NCBI GenBank assembly: GCA_949427775.1
Contig: CASQEL010000030.1
Location: 1-11,647, forward strand
Length of the DNA stretch: 11,647 nucleotides
Direction: 5' to 3'
DNA from: an uncultured Desulfovibrionaceae bacterium
GTDB lineage: Bacteria; Desulfobacterota; Desulfovibrionia; Desulfovibrionales; Desulfovibrionaceae
The notes below the pieces were generated by a model that was not told the origin of the DNA, made no database searches, and saw nothing but the letters and a program-made list of their open reading frames with translations. Numbering within the stretch: the stretch's first letter is position 1; each line of letters starts with the position of its first letter. Below, in pieces: positions 1 through 6,232 of this stretch. Made by a program: the position numbers and the translations under genes.

Positions 1-2
1 AG

Positions 3-347
3 CGGGGCATGATGATGGGCAAGGCGGAAGGCAAGGCGGAAGGCATCGCCGAAGGTGAAGCCAGAGGCAAGGCGGAAGGCATCGCCAAAGGCAAGGCGGA
101 AGGCATCGCCGAAGGCGAAGCCAGAGGTGAAGCCAGAGGTGAAGTCACGGCCACGCGGCGGCTGATAGTCACGCTGCTGGGACAGCGCTTCGACGTGATC
201 CCCGTGGCGCTGGCGGCCAGACTCAAGGAAATCACGGACATCGACGCTCTGGGCATGCTGGCCGCCGCCATTTTGAAGGTGAAATCCCTTGAGGCGTTTG
301 AAGCGCTGGTGGACAAAGCCCTGGAGGGCGGCCGGACAAATAATTGA
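3..347 (+). CDS. C-terminal part of Rpn-family recombination-promoting nuclease (5' truncated by window edge)
   Basis: The frame is open back to the first base, so the gene begins outside the window; the N-terminal PD-(D/E)XK nuclease domain is not visible. What remains is a run of ten four-residue repeats of the form xAxG (KAEG, IAEG, EARG, IAKG) followed by a compact helical tail of about 70 residues (LIVTLLGQRFDVIP, then a segment with KSLEAFEAL). This repeat-plus-tail layout is characteristic of the C-termini of Rpn/putative-transposase proteins (PF12784-like). In the E. coli family the full-length protein is a DNA endonuclease and the variable C-terminal part can be made separately as an inhibitor. 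Three ATG codons at 9, 12 and 15 lie just before the repeats. The gene ends with TGA and converges on the glycosylation operon. Assignment rests only on the C-terminus, so the family is likely but not proven. Confidence 0.65.
   Translation, partial: RGMMMGKAEGKAEGIAEGEARGKAEGIAKGKAEGIAEGEARGEARGEVTATRRLIVTLLGQRFDVIPVALAARLKEITDIDALGMLAAAILKVKSLEAFEALVDKALEGGRTNN
4..17 (+). promoter_or_regulatory. Possible internal translation start inside the Rpn gene
   Basis: Three adjacent ATG codons (9, 12, 15) are in frame with the nuclease tail. A GGGG stretch at 4-7 lies seven bases before the third ATG, an acceptable Shine-Dalgarno spacing. Initiation here would give a small protein of about 110 residues containing all the repeats and the tail. 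Inference only; the upstream bases that would strengthen or weaken the site lie outside the window. Confidence 0.35.
21..140 (+). repeat. In-frame 12-bp tandem repeats, ten units
   Basis: Ten consecutive 12-base units encode four-residue repeats in the order KAEG, KAEG, IAEG, EARG, KAEG, IAKG, KAEG, IAEG, EARG, EARG. A higher-order 36-base block (KAEG-IAEG-EARG) occurs at 33-68 and again at 93-128 with a single base difference, which points to duplication by slippage or unequal recombination. Because units are multiples of three, gain or loss keeps the frame. The encoded segment should form a charged alpha helix. Confidence 0.9.
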
Positions 348-497
348 TCCGGAGCATGCCCGGTATTGCGGGGAACATCCGCGAGGACTGAAGCCTTGCG
401 TGCCCGTGACCACTCGTCTATTTTAAGGACATGAACAAGCTCAGAGTGCGGGGATGTTGCATTGCCTGTGCACGCGGCGGCTTTCTGTGGAAGGGCG

Positions 498-525
498 AAA
501 CCGTTTCCGGTGGAGAAACGTGTTT
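498..525 (-). terminator. Hairpin at the 3' end of the glycosylation operon
   Basis: CGTTTC (502-507) pairs with GAAACG (515-520) around a seven-base loop, and AAAC (498-501) pairs with GTTT (522-525) with one bulged base, giving about ten base pairs. It overlaps the stop codon of the minus-strand membrane protein gene. No T-run follows on the minus strand, so if it ends transcription it is not a classical intrinsic terminator. Bases 348-523 between the convergent genes otherwise show nothing I can support. Confidence 0.35.
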
Positions 526-1804
526 ACAGCAGCATAAACAGCAGCTTCAACGGCCCGTCCATATGAACATAGGAATTTCCGATATACTCAAAGTGCATCA
601 TACGCCAGCACAGGCCATAGAGAAGGATCCACAGGATCGCTGACAGGCGTATTTTCAGCGAATCCCGTATGCCGTCCGACAATCTGTGCAGCCAGGGAGC
701 GGCAGGTTGCGGACAGACGGAAAAAACGGCGCATAAAAAGAAGATATATTCCAGAAAAGCCACGGAAATATGCCGTCCGAAGTCCGTAAGAAAGAGGGGG
801 AGAGTCAAGGGCACACACACCGCGGGCCAGAAAAGAAAACGCAGCAACGGGTGGGAAAGAACGCTGCGCAACGAGTTGCGGGGCGGGTAGGCTGCGCACA
901 TGAACGCCATAGGGATGAGGCTTAACAGGAACCCGCCGAAAAAGCTGAACATGGTCACCAGATCTTGATGGTGCTTCAAAGTTTTGGCTGTATTTGCAGC
1001 CAGATCTTTCCCGATATATTTCACGCCGCCCTGACAGGTGAAGGTCGGGTAGTATTGCTGCCATGAAGCGCAGATGGCTTCGCGGGCGGCCGCCGATCCG
1101 CTGCTCAGAAACGCTGTCAGAATGCTCAGAACAACAAGAGCGGCCATGAGCGCCAGCCAGGCAGGCATTTTTCCTTCGCGGGCATAGGCTGCGCCCAGGA
1201 GCAGTGCCGGAAGCGGGAGATAGAAGAGGGTCATTTCATGTATCAGAAAGGCGACGGCGTAGAGGCAGAAAAATAGAGCCGTCAGCGTCGTGAGGCTGCG
1301 GCGCGTGGACCTGTCTCTCAAAAATGCCGCGCATCGTTCCATCATGAAGAGAAGAACAAGTTCTATGAGCAGGTCTTTTCTCATGAACGCTTCTGGATCT
1401 CTGATATGAAAAACAAACAGCGTTGGTGTGATGAATAAAAAAATTGTCGTAATTTCATCAAAGATGGCAGATATTTTTTTGTAACAGATGTAAAGAAAGT
1501 AAAAGAATGCAATACTGAAAAAAATGAGAGCAAATATACGCACGGGAATATACGTGTTTATATAGTATAAAAATTCTCCTGTGAGACCTCTGCGGACAAA
1601 TCCCCCTTGATAATTGATAAAAAGTTCCCCCCAGTTGTAGTCATTGGGGAATTTGAAGAAAAATCTGAAGCAACACTGGTAGATACGGATAGAAGCAAGA
1701 AGTAAATATAGAGAGAACAAGACTTTTTTTTCAAAAAGTATTCCAGTTGTTTTATATAAAAATTTATATAACATTTTATAACTCATATATAAATTTTGCC
1801 ACAT
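524..1804 (-). CDS. Multispanning membrane protein of the glycosylation island (GGFVRRG family)
   Basis: 426 residues, with many hydrophobic segments (for example about 28-42, 88-108, 118-134, 174-206, 214-234, 286-306, 320-342, 348-364, 386-400), so an integral inner-membrane protein. Polar motifs in the loops are YQGGFVRRGLTGEF (65-78), RDPEAFMRKDLL (135-146), IHE (188-190) and TDFGRH (340-345). I associate this set of motifs with unnamed membrane proteins in surface-polysaccharide loci; conserved Arg, Asp and His in loops of a polytopic protein would suit a lipid-linked-sugar transferase or polymerase, but the reaction is unknown. It is the last gene after the GtrB-like enzyme, 98 AT-rich bases downstream. 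The start is uncertain: no clear ribosome binding site, with further Met codons at 7 and 11. The first third is AT-rich and the remainder GC-rich, an abrupt internal change. Confidence 0.75.
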   Translation of the reverse strand: MWQNLYMSYKMLYKFLYKTTGILFEKKVLFSLYLLLASIRIYQCCFRFFFKFPNDYNWGELFINYQGGFVRRGLTGEFLYYINTYIPVRIFALIFFSIAFFYFLYICYKKISAIFDEITTIFLFITPTLFVFHIRDPEAFMRKDLLIELVLLFMMERCAAFLRDRSTRRSLTTLTALFFCLYAVAFLIHEMTLFYLPLPALLLGAAYAREGKMPAWLALMAALVVLSILTAFLSSGSAAAREAICASWQQYYPTFTCQGGVKYIGKDLAANTAKTLKHHQDLVTMFSFFGGFLLSLIPMAFMCAAYPPRNSLRSVLSHPLLRFLFWPAVCVPLTLPLFLTDFGRHISVAFLEYIFFLCAVFSVCPQPAAPWLHRLSDGIRDSLKIRLSAILWILLYGLCWRMMHFEYIGNSYVHMDGPLKLLFMLL

Positions 1805-1902
1805 AAATTATTTCAGCTACGTATTTGAATAATATATTATTTTGTATAGCATATAGCAGTAAAAGAAATAAATTTCCCTTGTGCTTTTATTAATGGAAAT
1901 AA

Positions 1903-2856
1903 TTATTCCATATTTATTTTTTCTTTTATAATATATAATGGGCGTTTCTTTACTTCCTGGTAAAGCCTTCCTATATATTCTCCAAGAATGCCAAAGCTGA
2001 AAAGCTGCAATCCACCAAGAAATAATATAGTTACCATAATAGTGGGAAATCCTTTGACGACTTCTCCAAAGAAAAGTGTACGAAAGATTATCCATATGCC
2101 GTACGAAAAGGCAAACATTGATATTAGCAGACCAACATAGGTCCAGATTCGCAATGGCAGGGTGGAAAAACTGGTCAGGCCATCGATGCCGAAATTGAAT
2201 AATTTCCAGTAGTTCCATTTTGTCGATCCGTGTTGACGCTCTGCGCGTTCAAAGTAGACATATTCCGTCTTGAAGCCCACCCAGGAAAAAATACCTTTCA
2301 TAAATCTGTTGCGTTCATGCAGTTGCAGTACAGCGGAGACGACGGATCTGCTCATAAGTCGAAAATCTCCGGCATTGGCGGGAATGGGGCGTTGTGCTAT
2401 CTTATTATAAAGTTTGTAGTACAAATTGCTCGTCAAGCGTTTGCTTCTGGTGTCGTTTTCCCTGGCGCTACGCACACCTACGACCATATCTGCGCCATCC
2501 AGCCAGTGACGCACCATTTCTTCCATAATGGAGGGCGGATCTTGCATGTCCACATCGATGACGATGACAGCATCGGCATCGGCGTGGGCAAGTCCAGCTG
2601 TAAGCGCCGCTTCTTTGCCGAAATTCCTGGAAAGCACCAGACCCTGCACATGTGGGTTTTGCTGAACCCATCGACGGATTTTTTGCGCGGTGTGATCCGT
2701 TGAACCGTCATCCACAGCAAGAATGTTCCAGAGAATGGTGTATTTTGAGGCTATACTTTCCAGAATAGGAATAATGACCTGCAAAAAATGGTCTATGCTA
2801 TCCTCTTCATTGAATAAGGGAACAATAACGCTCAATATTTTGGGGGAAACGATCAC
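1903..2856 (-). CDS. GtrB/ArnC-type polyprenyl-phosphate glycosyltransferase (GT2)
   Basis: 317 residues, the usual length for GtrB/YfdH/ArnC/DPM1-like enzymes, which transfer a sugar from a nucleotide sugar to undecaprenyl phosphate on the cytoplasmic face. Visible landmarks in order: SVIVPLFNEE (9-18), nucleotide-binding DDGSTD (49-54), SRNFGKEAALTAGL (76-89), metal-binding DVDMQDPP (101-108), DFRLMSR (164-170), RFMKGIFSWVG (184-194), then two membrane helices (about 234-259 and 271-296) and a basic tail. The start is GTG, supported by AAGGA (2863-2867 on the plus strand) six bases upstream; that site overlaps the stop codon of the preceding gene, nine bases away, so the two are probably co-translated. 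The sugar cannot be read from the sequence. No GtrA flippase accompanies it. Composition is mixed: about half GC in the catalytic part, lower in the membrane part. Confidence 0.93.
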   Translation of the reverse strand: MIVSPKILSVIVPLFNEEDSIDHFLQVIIPILESIASKYTILWNILAVDDGSTDHTAQKIRRWVQQNPHVQGLVLSRNFGKEAALTAGLAHADADAVIVIDVDMQDPPSIMEEMVRHWLDGADMVVGVRSARENDTRSKRLTSNLYYKLYNKIAQRPIPANAGDFRLMSRSVVSAVLQLHERNRFMKGIFSWVGFKTEYVYFERAERQHGSTKWNYWKLFNFGIDGLTSFSTLPLRIWTYVGLLISMFAFSYGIWIIFRTLFFGEVVKGFPTIMVTILFLGGLQLFSFGILGEYIGRLYQEVKKRPLYIIKEKINME

Positions 2857-2865
2857 GGTTGTTCC

Positions 2866-4515
2866 TTATCTGTTTTTGCTATACCAATTTATATGTTCCG
2901 CAGGAAAACTGTTTATATAGTCCTGCCATTCTTCATATGTGAAATCACGTAATCTGCGGTATATTGTTGCATGAATGCCATTTCCAATATCATACGGTTC
3001 TTTATATTGTTCAAAGGCTTTGCCTATACCTTTCCCATGTAGTATTTTTTGAGAAGGTATTGTAATGACTGTGTGTACGTTTGGAGAAAATTGATATTGA
3101 ATAGGATTTGTAATAACAACAAAATTGGCACGTAAAGAATTTGTAGGAATACCATCCCGTTGATCTATTTGTGATGTTGAAAGAATACTTCCATTATATT
3201 TTTTTCCCAATTGAGTGCGTATCATGGATTCATTTAATACACCGCTTGTTCCAAATATGGTAATTTTTGCATTGTATTTTTTTATGATATTTTTTAATGT
3301 ATTAGTAAGTTCAACGAGACCTTCATATTCCGGATGTTTCAGAGGATAAGCTTTTTCAGATTGAATAAAAAATGAGGGAAAACATGTAGACATGCCAATG
3401 GAGAATGTCCAAAGAAAGTTGAACAGGAAAGCTCCAACAATCAAACATGCTAGTGTATATTTGAGAGCCATATTATGACATTGATAGTTAAAGTCACTAA
3501 TTGCTTTCAAAAATATGAAAATTAAAATATAAAATATAGGAAGTCTGTGTTGCGGATCGGCATGTTGCATTGAATTAAATGTTATGATTAAAATAGATAC
3601 AAATAATATAAGGAAAAGGCATTTTTTTTCCTTAATATATAAAATTTCATATATTGCAGCGCATATGATGCATAGCCATTGAAATCCGGGGAGTGCATTG
3701 AAAAGTTCTTTTATATTGGCAAGAATTCCGGAACTGAATGCCGTATAAGCATAATAATAATTTGTTGTAATAGTGCGAAAGATTAAAGGGAACTGAAAAA
3801 TTAAAACAAGTGCTAATGTTGTCATTCCAGAGATTATAATATTATAGAGGATTATTTTATACGATTTTACATGATAGAAAATATTATACAAAAAATATGA
3901 AATGTAAAAGCTTATGACTGTAAATATATACCATCTTCTGAATAAGAAGCATATATAAATCATTACTCCAATAATAAACATATTTTTTAAACATACTTTT
4001 TTATGAATATCATAAAATAATGCTATATATAATGCTATACTTAAAGGGATCAATCCTCCTATTCCTGGGTATCCTCTAAGGGTTGGATACAAAAAAGGTG
4101 TAAAAAGAAAAATTATTGATATAAGAAAATTTGTATTTATATGTTTATTGTATTTTTCTATAATATAAATTAGTGATAAACATGATGGTATGTAGTATAT
4201 GCAAAGTAATGATGCTATATATACTGTTCTGTTTGAACCAAATATATCATAAAATATTAAAGGAAGAAGTATTGGAACAGCATTATATTCAGAACTTGCC
4301 ACTGAAGAATGTAATTTAAAAATAAATTTTACAATGGATGTTTTCAGCAGTTCCCCAAATTCTTGAAATGTGATCTGATAGTCTATATAATCCCAATAAT
4401 AAATATTATGTTCTGTAGAGATATAGCATACAGAAAATGTCATACATACGCCAATAATACATAAAGAAAACAGATTCACTCCCTGTGTCGAATCCTGTAT
4501 TTTTACGGCACACAT
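2866..4515 (-). CDS. GT-C-like multispanning membrane glycosyltransferase candidate
   Basis: 549 residues from the chosen ATG. A first membrane helix (about 14-32) is followed by an outer loop with EHNIYYWDYIDYQ (35-47), whose acidic residues sit where GT-C glycosyltransferases place their catalytic Asp/Glu. About nine further hydrophobic segments follow up to residue 375, with a conserved-looking QHADPQHRLP (317-326), and then a soluble tail of about 160 residues (388-549), presumably periplasmic. Just downstream of it lies a GtrB-type enzyme; GtrC-type proteins paired with such enzymes take the sugar from its lipid carrier and attach it to a surface polymer, which is my working role for it. 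No specific family is recognised. The frame stays open 39 codons further upstream, but those residues lie inside mntP and look like its antiphase shadow, so I reject them. Extremely AT-rich (11 of 60 bases GC in 4141-4200), unlike its upstream neighbour. Confidence 0.8.
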   Translation of the reverse strand: MCAVKIQDSTQGVNLFSLCIIGVCMTFSVCYISTEHNIYYWDYIDYQITFQEFGELLKTSIVKFIFKLHSSVASSEYNAVPILLPLIFYDIFGSNRTVYIASLLCIYYIPSCLSLIYIIEKYNKHINTNFLISIIFLFTPFLYPTLRGYPGIGGLIPLSIALYIALFYDIHKKVCLKNMFIIGVMIYICFLFRRWYIFTVISFYISYFLYNIFYHVKSYKIILYNIIISGMTTLALVLIFQFPLIFRTITTNYYYAYTAFSSGILANIKELFNALPGFQWLCIICAAIYEILYIKEKKCLFLILFVSILIITFNSMQHADPQHRLPIFYILIFIFLKAISDFNYQCHNMALKYTLACLIVGAFLFNFLWTFSIGMSTCFPSFFIQSEKAYPLKHPEYEGLVELTNTLKNIIKKYNAKITIFGTSGVLNESMIRTQLGKKYNGSILSTSQIDQRDGIPTNSLRANFVVITNPIQYQFSPNVHTVITIPSQKILHGKGIGKAFEQYKEPYDIGNGIHATIYRRLRDFTYEEWQDYINSFPAEHINWYSKNR

Positions 4516-4519
4516 AATC

Positions 4520-5101
4520 TTATCCCGCGATAAATGTTTTAAACACGCCGTGCTCGTACAGAATTCTGAGGCCGATAGCGAGCAGCACGGCGCCCCCCGC
4601 GAAGCCGACCCGGCGGCCGAAAAGATCGGCATGGGCCAGCAGTGTGCCCGCCAGCAGTCCGCCGGAGGTGATGAGCGCGCAGACGCCGCCGATAAGCAGG
4701 GCCGGTTTCCACACGTCGATGTGCAGCAGAGAAAAGGAAAACCCCACGGCCAGAGCGTCGATGCTGGTGGCCACGGCGAGCACGAACAGCTTTTTGCCCT
4801 GCGTGGGGTCGCGGACGGGACAACTTTCGTCGCTGAACGCGCCGCGTATCATGCCGCCGCCTATCCAGGCCAGCAGGAGAAAGGCGACCCAATGATCCCA
4901 GGCTTCGATGACATGGCGCACGCTCAACCCCAAATACCAGCCCGCCACCGGCATGAAAAACTGAAAGAAGCCGAAAGTCAGTGAAAGGCGGACATAGTGA
5001 CGCGCGGATACCGTGCGCAGAGCGCACCCCGCGCAGACGGCCACGGCGAAAGCGTCCATGGACAAGGCCACGGCCAGAGCCAACAGTTCTACAGCGCTCA
5101 C
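4520..5101 (-). CDS. mntP: Manganese efflux pump MntP
   Basis: 193 residues, close to the E. coli protein (188), exporting Mn2+ across the inner membrane. The family is an inverted duplication of a three-helix unit, and both copies are visible: LSMDAFAV in the first helix (Asp16, the same position as in E. coli) and TSIDALAVGFSF in the fourth (Asp115), each carrying a transport Asp. EAWDHWVAFLLLAWIGGGMI (66-85) is another family hallmark. The start is GTG, whose last bases overlap the TGA of the upstream TetR gene (GTGA), and this start puts Asp16 in register with E. coli; longer readings run into the TetR gene. The stop lies 4 bases before the AT-rich membrane protein gene. Known mntP genes are usually under MntR or a yybP-ykoY riboswitch; neither is seen here, so the coupled TetR is the obvious candidate regulator. 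Confidence 0.93.
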   Translation of the reverse strand: MSAVELLALAVALSMDAFAVAVCAGCALRTVSARHYVRLSLTFGFFQFFMPVAGWYLGLSVRHVIEAWDHWVAFLLLAWIGGGMIRGAFSDESCPVRDPTQGKKLFVLAVATSIDALAVGFSFSLLHIDVWKPALLIGGVCALITSGGLLAGTLLAHADLFGRRVGFAGGAVLLAIGLRILYEHGVFKTFIAG

Positions 5102-5697
5102 GCGGCGGGACTCCCCGGCGCTGCGAGCATGGCTCTGGTGCAGTCCACAAAGTGCTTGAGCATATCTTCCGAGGGAGACAGGAACCCCAGATTGACCACC
5201 CGCATCAGTCCTACCAGGGAGGCGGCCAGCATGCAGGCCGTGTCGCCGGGATGAAGATCGCCGCGGATGCTGCCCTCCGTCTGGCCCTGCTCCATGCCTT
5301 GCCGGAAGTGTTCCTGCAAAAGCCGGTAGATGATCCGGCAATGTTCGAAAGCCTCTCCGCCCGGTTCGCCGTAATGCCCGGGAGCGTCCCGGAAGATCAG
5401 GGCGAAATCCGACCGGTTTTTCCGGACAAAGATATAACACGCCTTAATGACCGCGATGATCTGATCCATGCCGGTTTCCGGCGCGCAGACTTCCAGATAC
5501 TTGTAAACATCCTCGGTAATGCGGTTTTTCAGCCTGAGGATCAGCTCCAGAAAGATGTCGTCCTTGCTTTTGAAGTGGCGAAAAATGGTGCCTTCCGCCA
5601 CGCCCGCTTCTTCCGCCAGCAGACTGGTGGGCGTGCGGGCGAAACCCCGTTCGGCGAACAGGCGCGCCGCAGTGGCCAGAATAATGTCTTTTTTCAT
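5098..5697 (-). CDS. TetR/AcrR-family transcriptional regulator
   Basis: 199 residues, typical for the family. The N-terminal DNA-binding domain spans about 4-50, with ATAARLFAERGFARTPTSLLAEEAG leading into the recognition helix VAEGTIFRHFKSKDDIF (33-49). The remainder is a helical ligand and dimer domain; its sequence does not reveal the ligand. The gene overlaps mntP by four bases, so the pair is translationally coupled and the regulator probably acts on its own operon and, through it, on manganese export. An inverted repeat about 46 bases upstream (5743-5764) could be its operator. No convincing Shine-Dalgarno precedes the ATG. It could instead respond to a toxic organic compound and control the nearby Gdx exporter; the sequence does not decide this. 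Confidence 0.92.
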   Translation of the reverse strand: MKKDIILATAARLFAERGFARTPTSLLAEEAGVAEGTIFRHFKSKDDIFLELILRLKNRITEDVYKYLEVCAPETGMDQIIAVIKACYIFVRKNRSDFALIFRDAPGHYGEPGGEAFEHCRIIYRLLQEHFRQGMEQGQTEGSIRGDLHPGDTACMLAASLVGLMRVVNLGFLSPSEDMLKHFVDCTRAMLAAPGSPAA

Positions 5698-5742
5698 GAC
5701 GCATACTATGGCGTAGCCGGTCTGCGCCTTTCCGGAGCGGTT

Positions 5743-5764
5743 GCCGATGATCAGGAGTATCGGC
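5743..5764. promoter_or_regulatory. Candidate TetR operator (inverted repeat)
   Basis: GCCGAT (5743-5748) and ATCGGC (5759-5764) form a perfect inverted repeat with a 10-base spacer, and GATCAGG is repeated directly at 5749-5755 and 5765-5771. Location upstream of the tetR-mntP pair and a dyad of operator size support an autoregulatory site. Short arms in GC-rich DNA can occur by chance. Confidence 0.35.
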
Positions 5765-5790
5765 GATCAGGGGAAAGGCGTGTTGCTTGT

Positions 5791-5817
5791 GACGCCGGCA
5801 GCTCTGCATCCGGCGTC
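5791..5817. other. Perfect 8-bp inverted repeat / hairpin
   Basis: GACGCCGG (5791-5798) and CCGGCGTC (5810-5817) pair perfectly around an 11-base loop. It lies between the gdx stop and tetR. Without a T-run on either side it is not a classical terminator, but it may contribute to ending the PBP1A-trmI-gdx transcript. Confidence 0.45.
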
Positions 5818-5849
5818 GGCATCGTACAAGAGCGGCGTATCCCCTCCGC

Positions 5850-5870
5850 GTCGCCGTCGCACGCGGCGAC
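5850..5870. other. Perfect 7-bp inverted repeat / hairpin
   Basis: GTCGCCG (5850-5856) and CGGCGAC (5864-5870) flank a seven-base loop, 39 bases after the gdx stop in the direction of transcription. No T-run follows. With the 5791-5817 hairpin it makes two successive structures at the end of the upstream operon. Confidence 0.45.
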
Positions 5871-5908
5871 TCCGGCGCGTACAGGGCATGCCGAGGTTTG
5901 CGACGCAA

Positions 5909-6232
5909 TCATGAAGCTATTTTGAGGACGACGACGCCTCCGACGATCATGGCGGCGCCCAATACGCGGGCCAGACTCAGCATATCGCCGAACATCACCA
6001 CCCCGACGCAGAACGTCCCGGCCGCGCCGATGCCCGTCCACACGGCATAGGCCGTGCCTATGGGAATATGCCGCTGAGCCAGGTATAAAAGCCAACCGCT
6101 CAGGACCATGCAGGCCACGGACAACGCAATGCCCAACCCGCCTTTTTCCGTGGTCTGGGCGACTTTGAATCCCAGCGGCCAGCCAATCTCGCAGAGTCCG
6201 GCGGCGATCAGCATAAGCCAGGCGCCGCTCAT
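5909..6232 (-). CDS. gdx: SMR-family exporter of the Gdx/SugE type
   Basis: 107 residues with four membrane helices, the standard small multidrug resistance size. The essential glutamate of helix 1 is Glu15 in AGLCEIGWPLGFK, with Gly12 and Trp18 placed as in the guanidinium-exporter (Gdx/SugE) subtype rather than EmrE. GTAYAVWTGIGA (59-70) is the subtype signature around the substrate-gating Tyr and Trp. Gdx proteins export guanidinium in exchange for protons as antiparallel homodimers, and a single gene fits that. Its ATG overlaps the trmI stop (ATGA), so it is translated together with trmI; there is no room for a guanidine riboswitch directly in front. A SugE-like role in quaternary ammonium export is the alternative. 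Confidence 0.9.
   Translation of the reverse strand: MSGAWLMLIAAGLCEIGWPLGFKVAQTTEKGGLGIALSVACMVLSGWLLYLAQRHIPIGTAYAVWTGIGAAGTFCVGVVMFGDMLSLARVLGAAMIVGGVVVLKIAS

Larger units (their letters stand above)
1400..4540. other. Low-GC segment holding the glycosylation genes
   Basis: Sampled 60-base rows counted by hand: 11 of 60 GC at 4141-4200, 18 of 60 at 1921-1980 and 16 of 60 at 1441-1500, against 44 of 60 at 8041-8100. The right edge coincides with the end of mntP; the left edge falls inside the last membrane protein gene. The middle (about 2300-2850) is close to half GC. No terminal repeats, integrase or tRNA flank it, so this is a compositional island, probably acquired, rather than a defined mobile element. 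Confidence 0.75.

Noticed and set aside
21..140. CRISPR-like array
   Set aside because: Units are 12 bases, contiguous, in frame and without spacers; this is a protein repeat.
431..643. Plus-strand frame of 70 residues beside the Rpn gene
   Set aside because: No ribosome binding site, low-complexity unlike any family, and its 3' half is antisense to the membrane protein gene.
1817..2218. Minus-strand 133-residue frame considered as a GtrA flippase
   Set aside because: It is an out-of-phase reading of the GtrB-like gene and shows no four-helix GtrA pattern.
4516..4632. 39-codon N-terminal extension of the 549-residue membrane protein
   Set aside because: It lies wholly within mntP, has GC-rich composition unlike the rest of the protein, and the ATG at 4515 gives a normal membrane-protein start right after the mntP stop.
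5698..5908. yybP-ykoY manganese riboswitch for mntP
   Set aside because: Only simple hairpins are visible, and mntP itself has no leader because it overlaps tetR.
4981..5925. Long plus-strand frame opposite mntP and tetR
   Set aside because: Antisense shadow of GC-rich coding sequence with Arg/His/Gly-rich translation; no family features.
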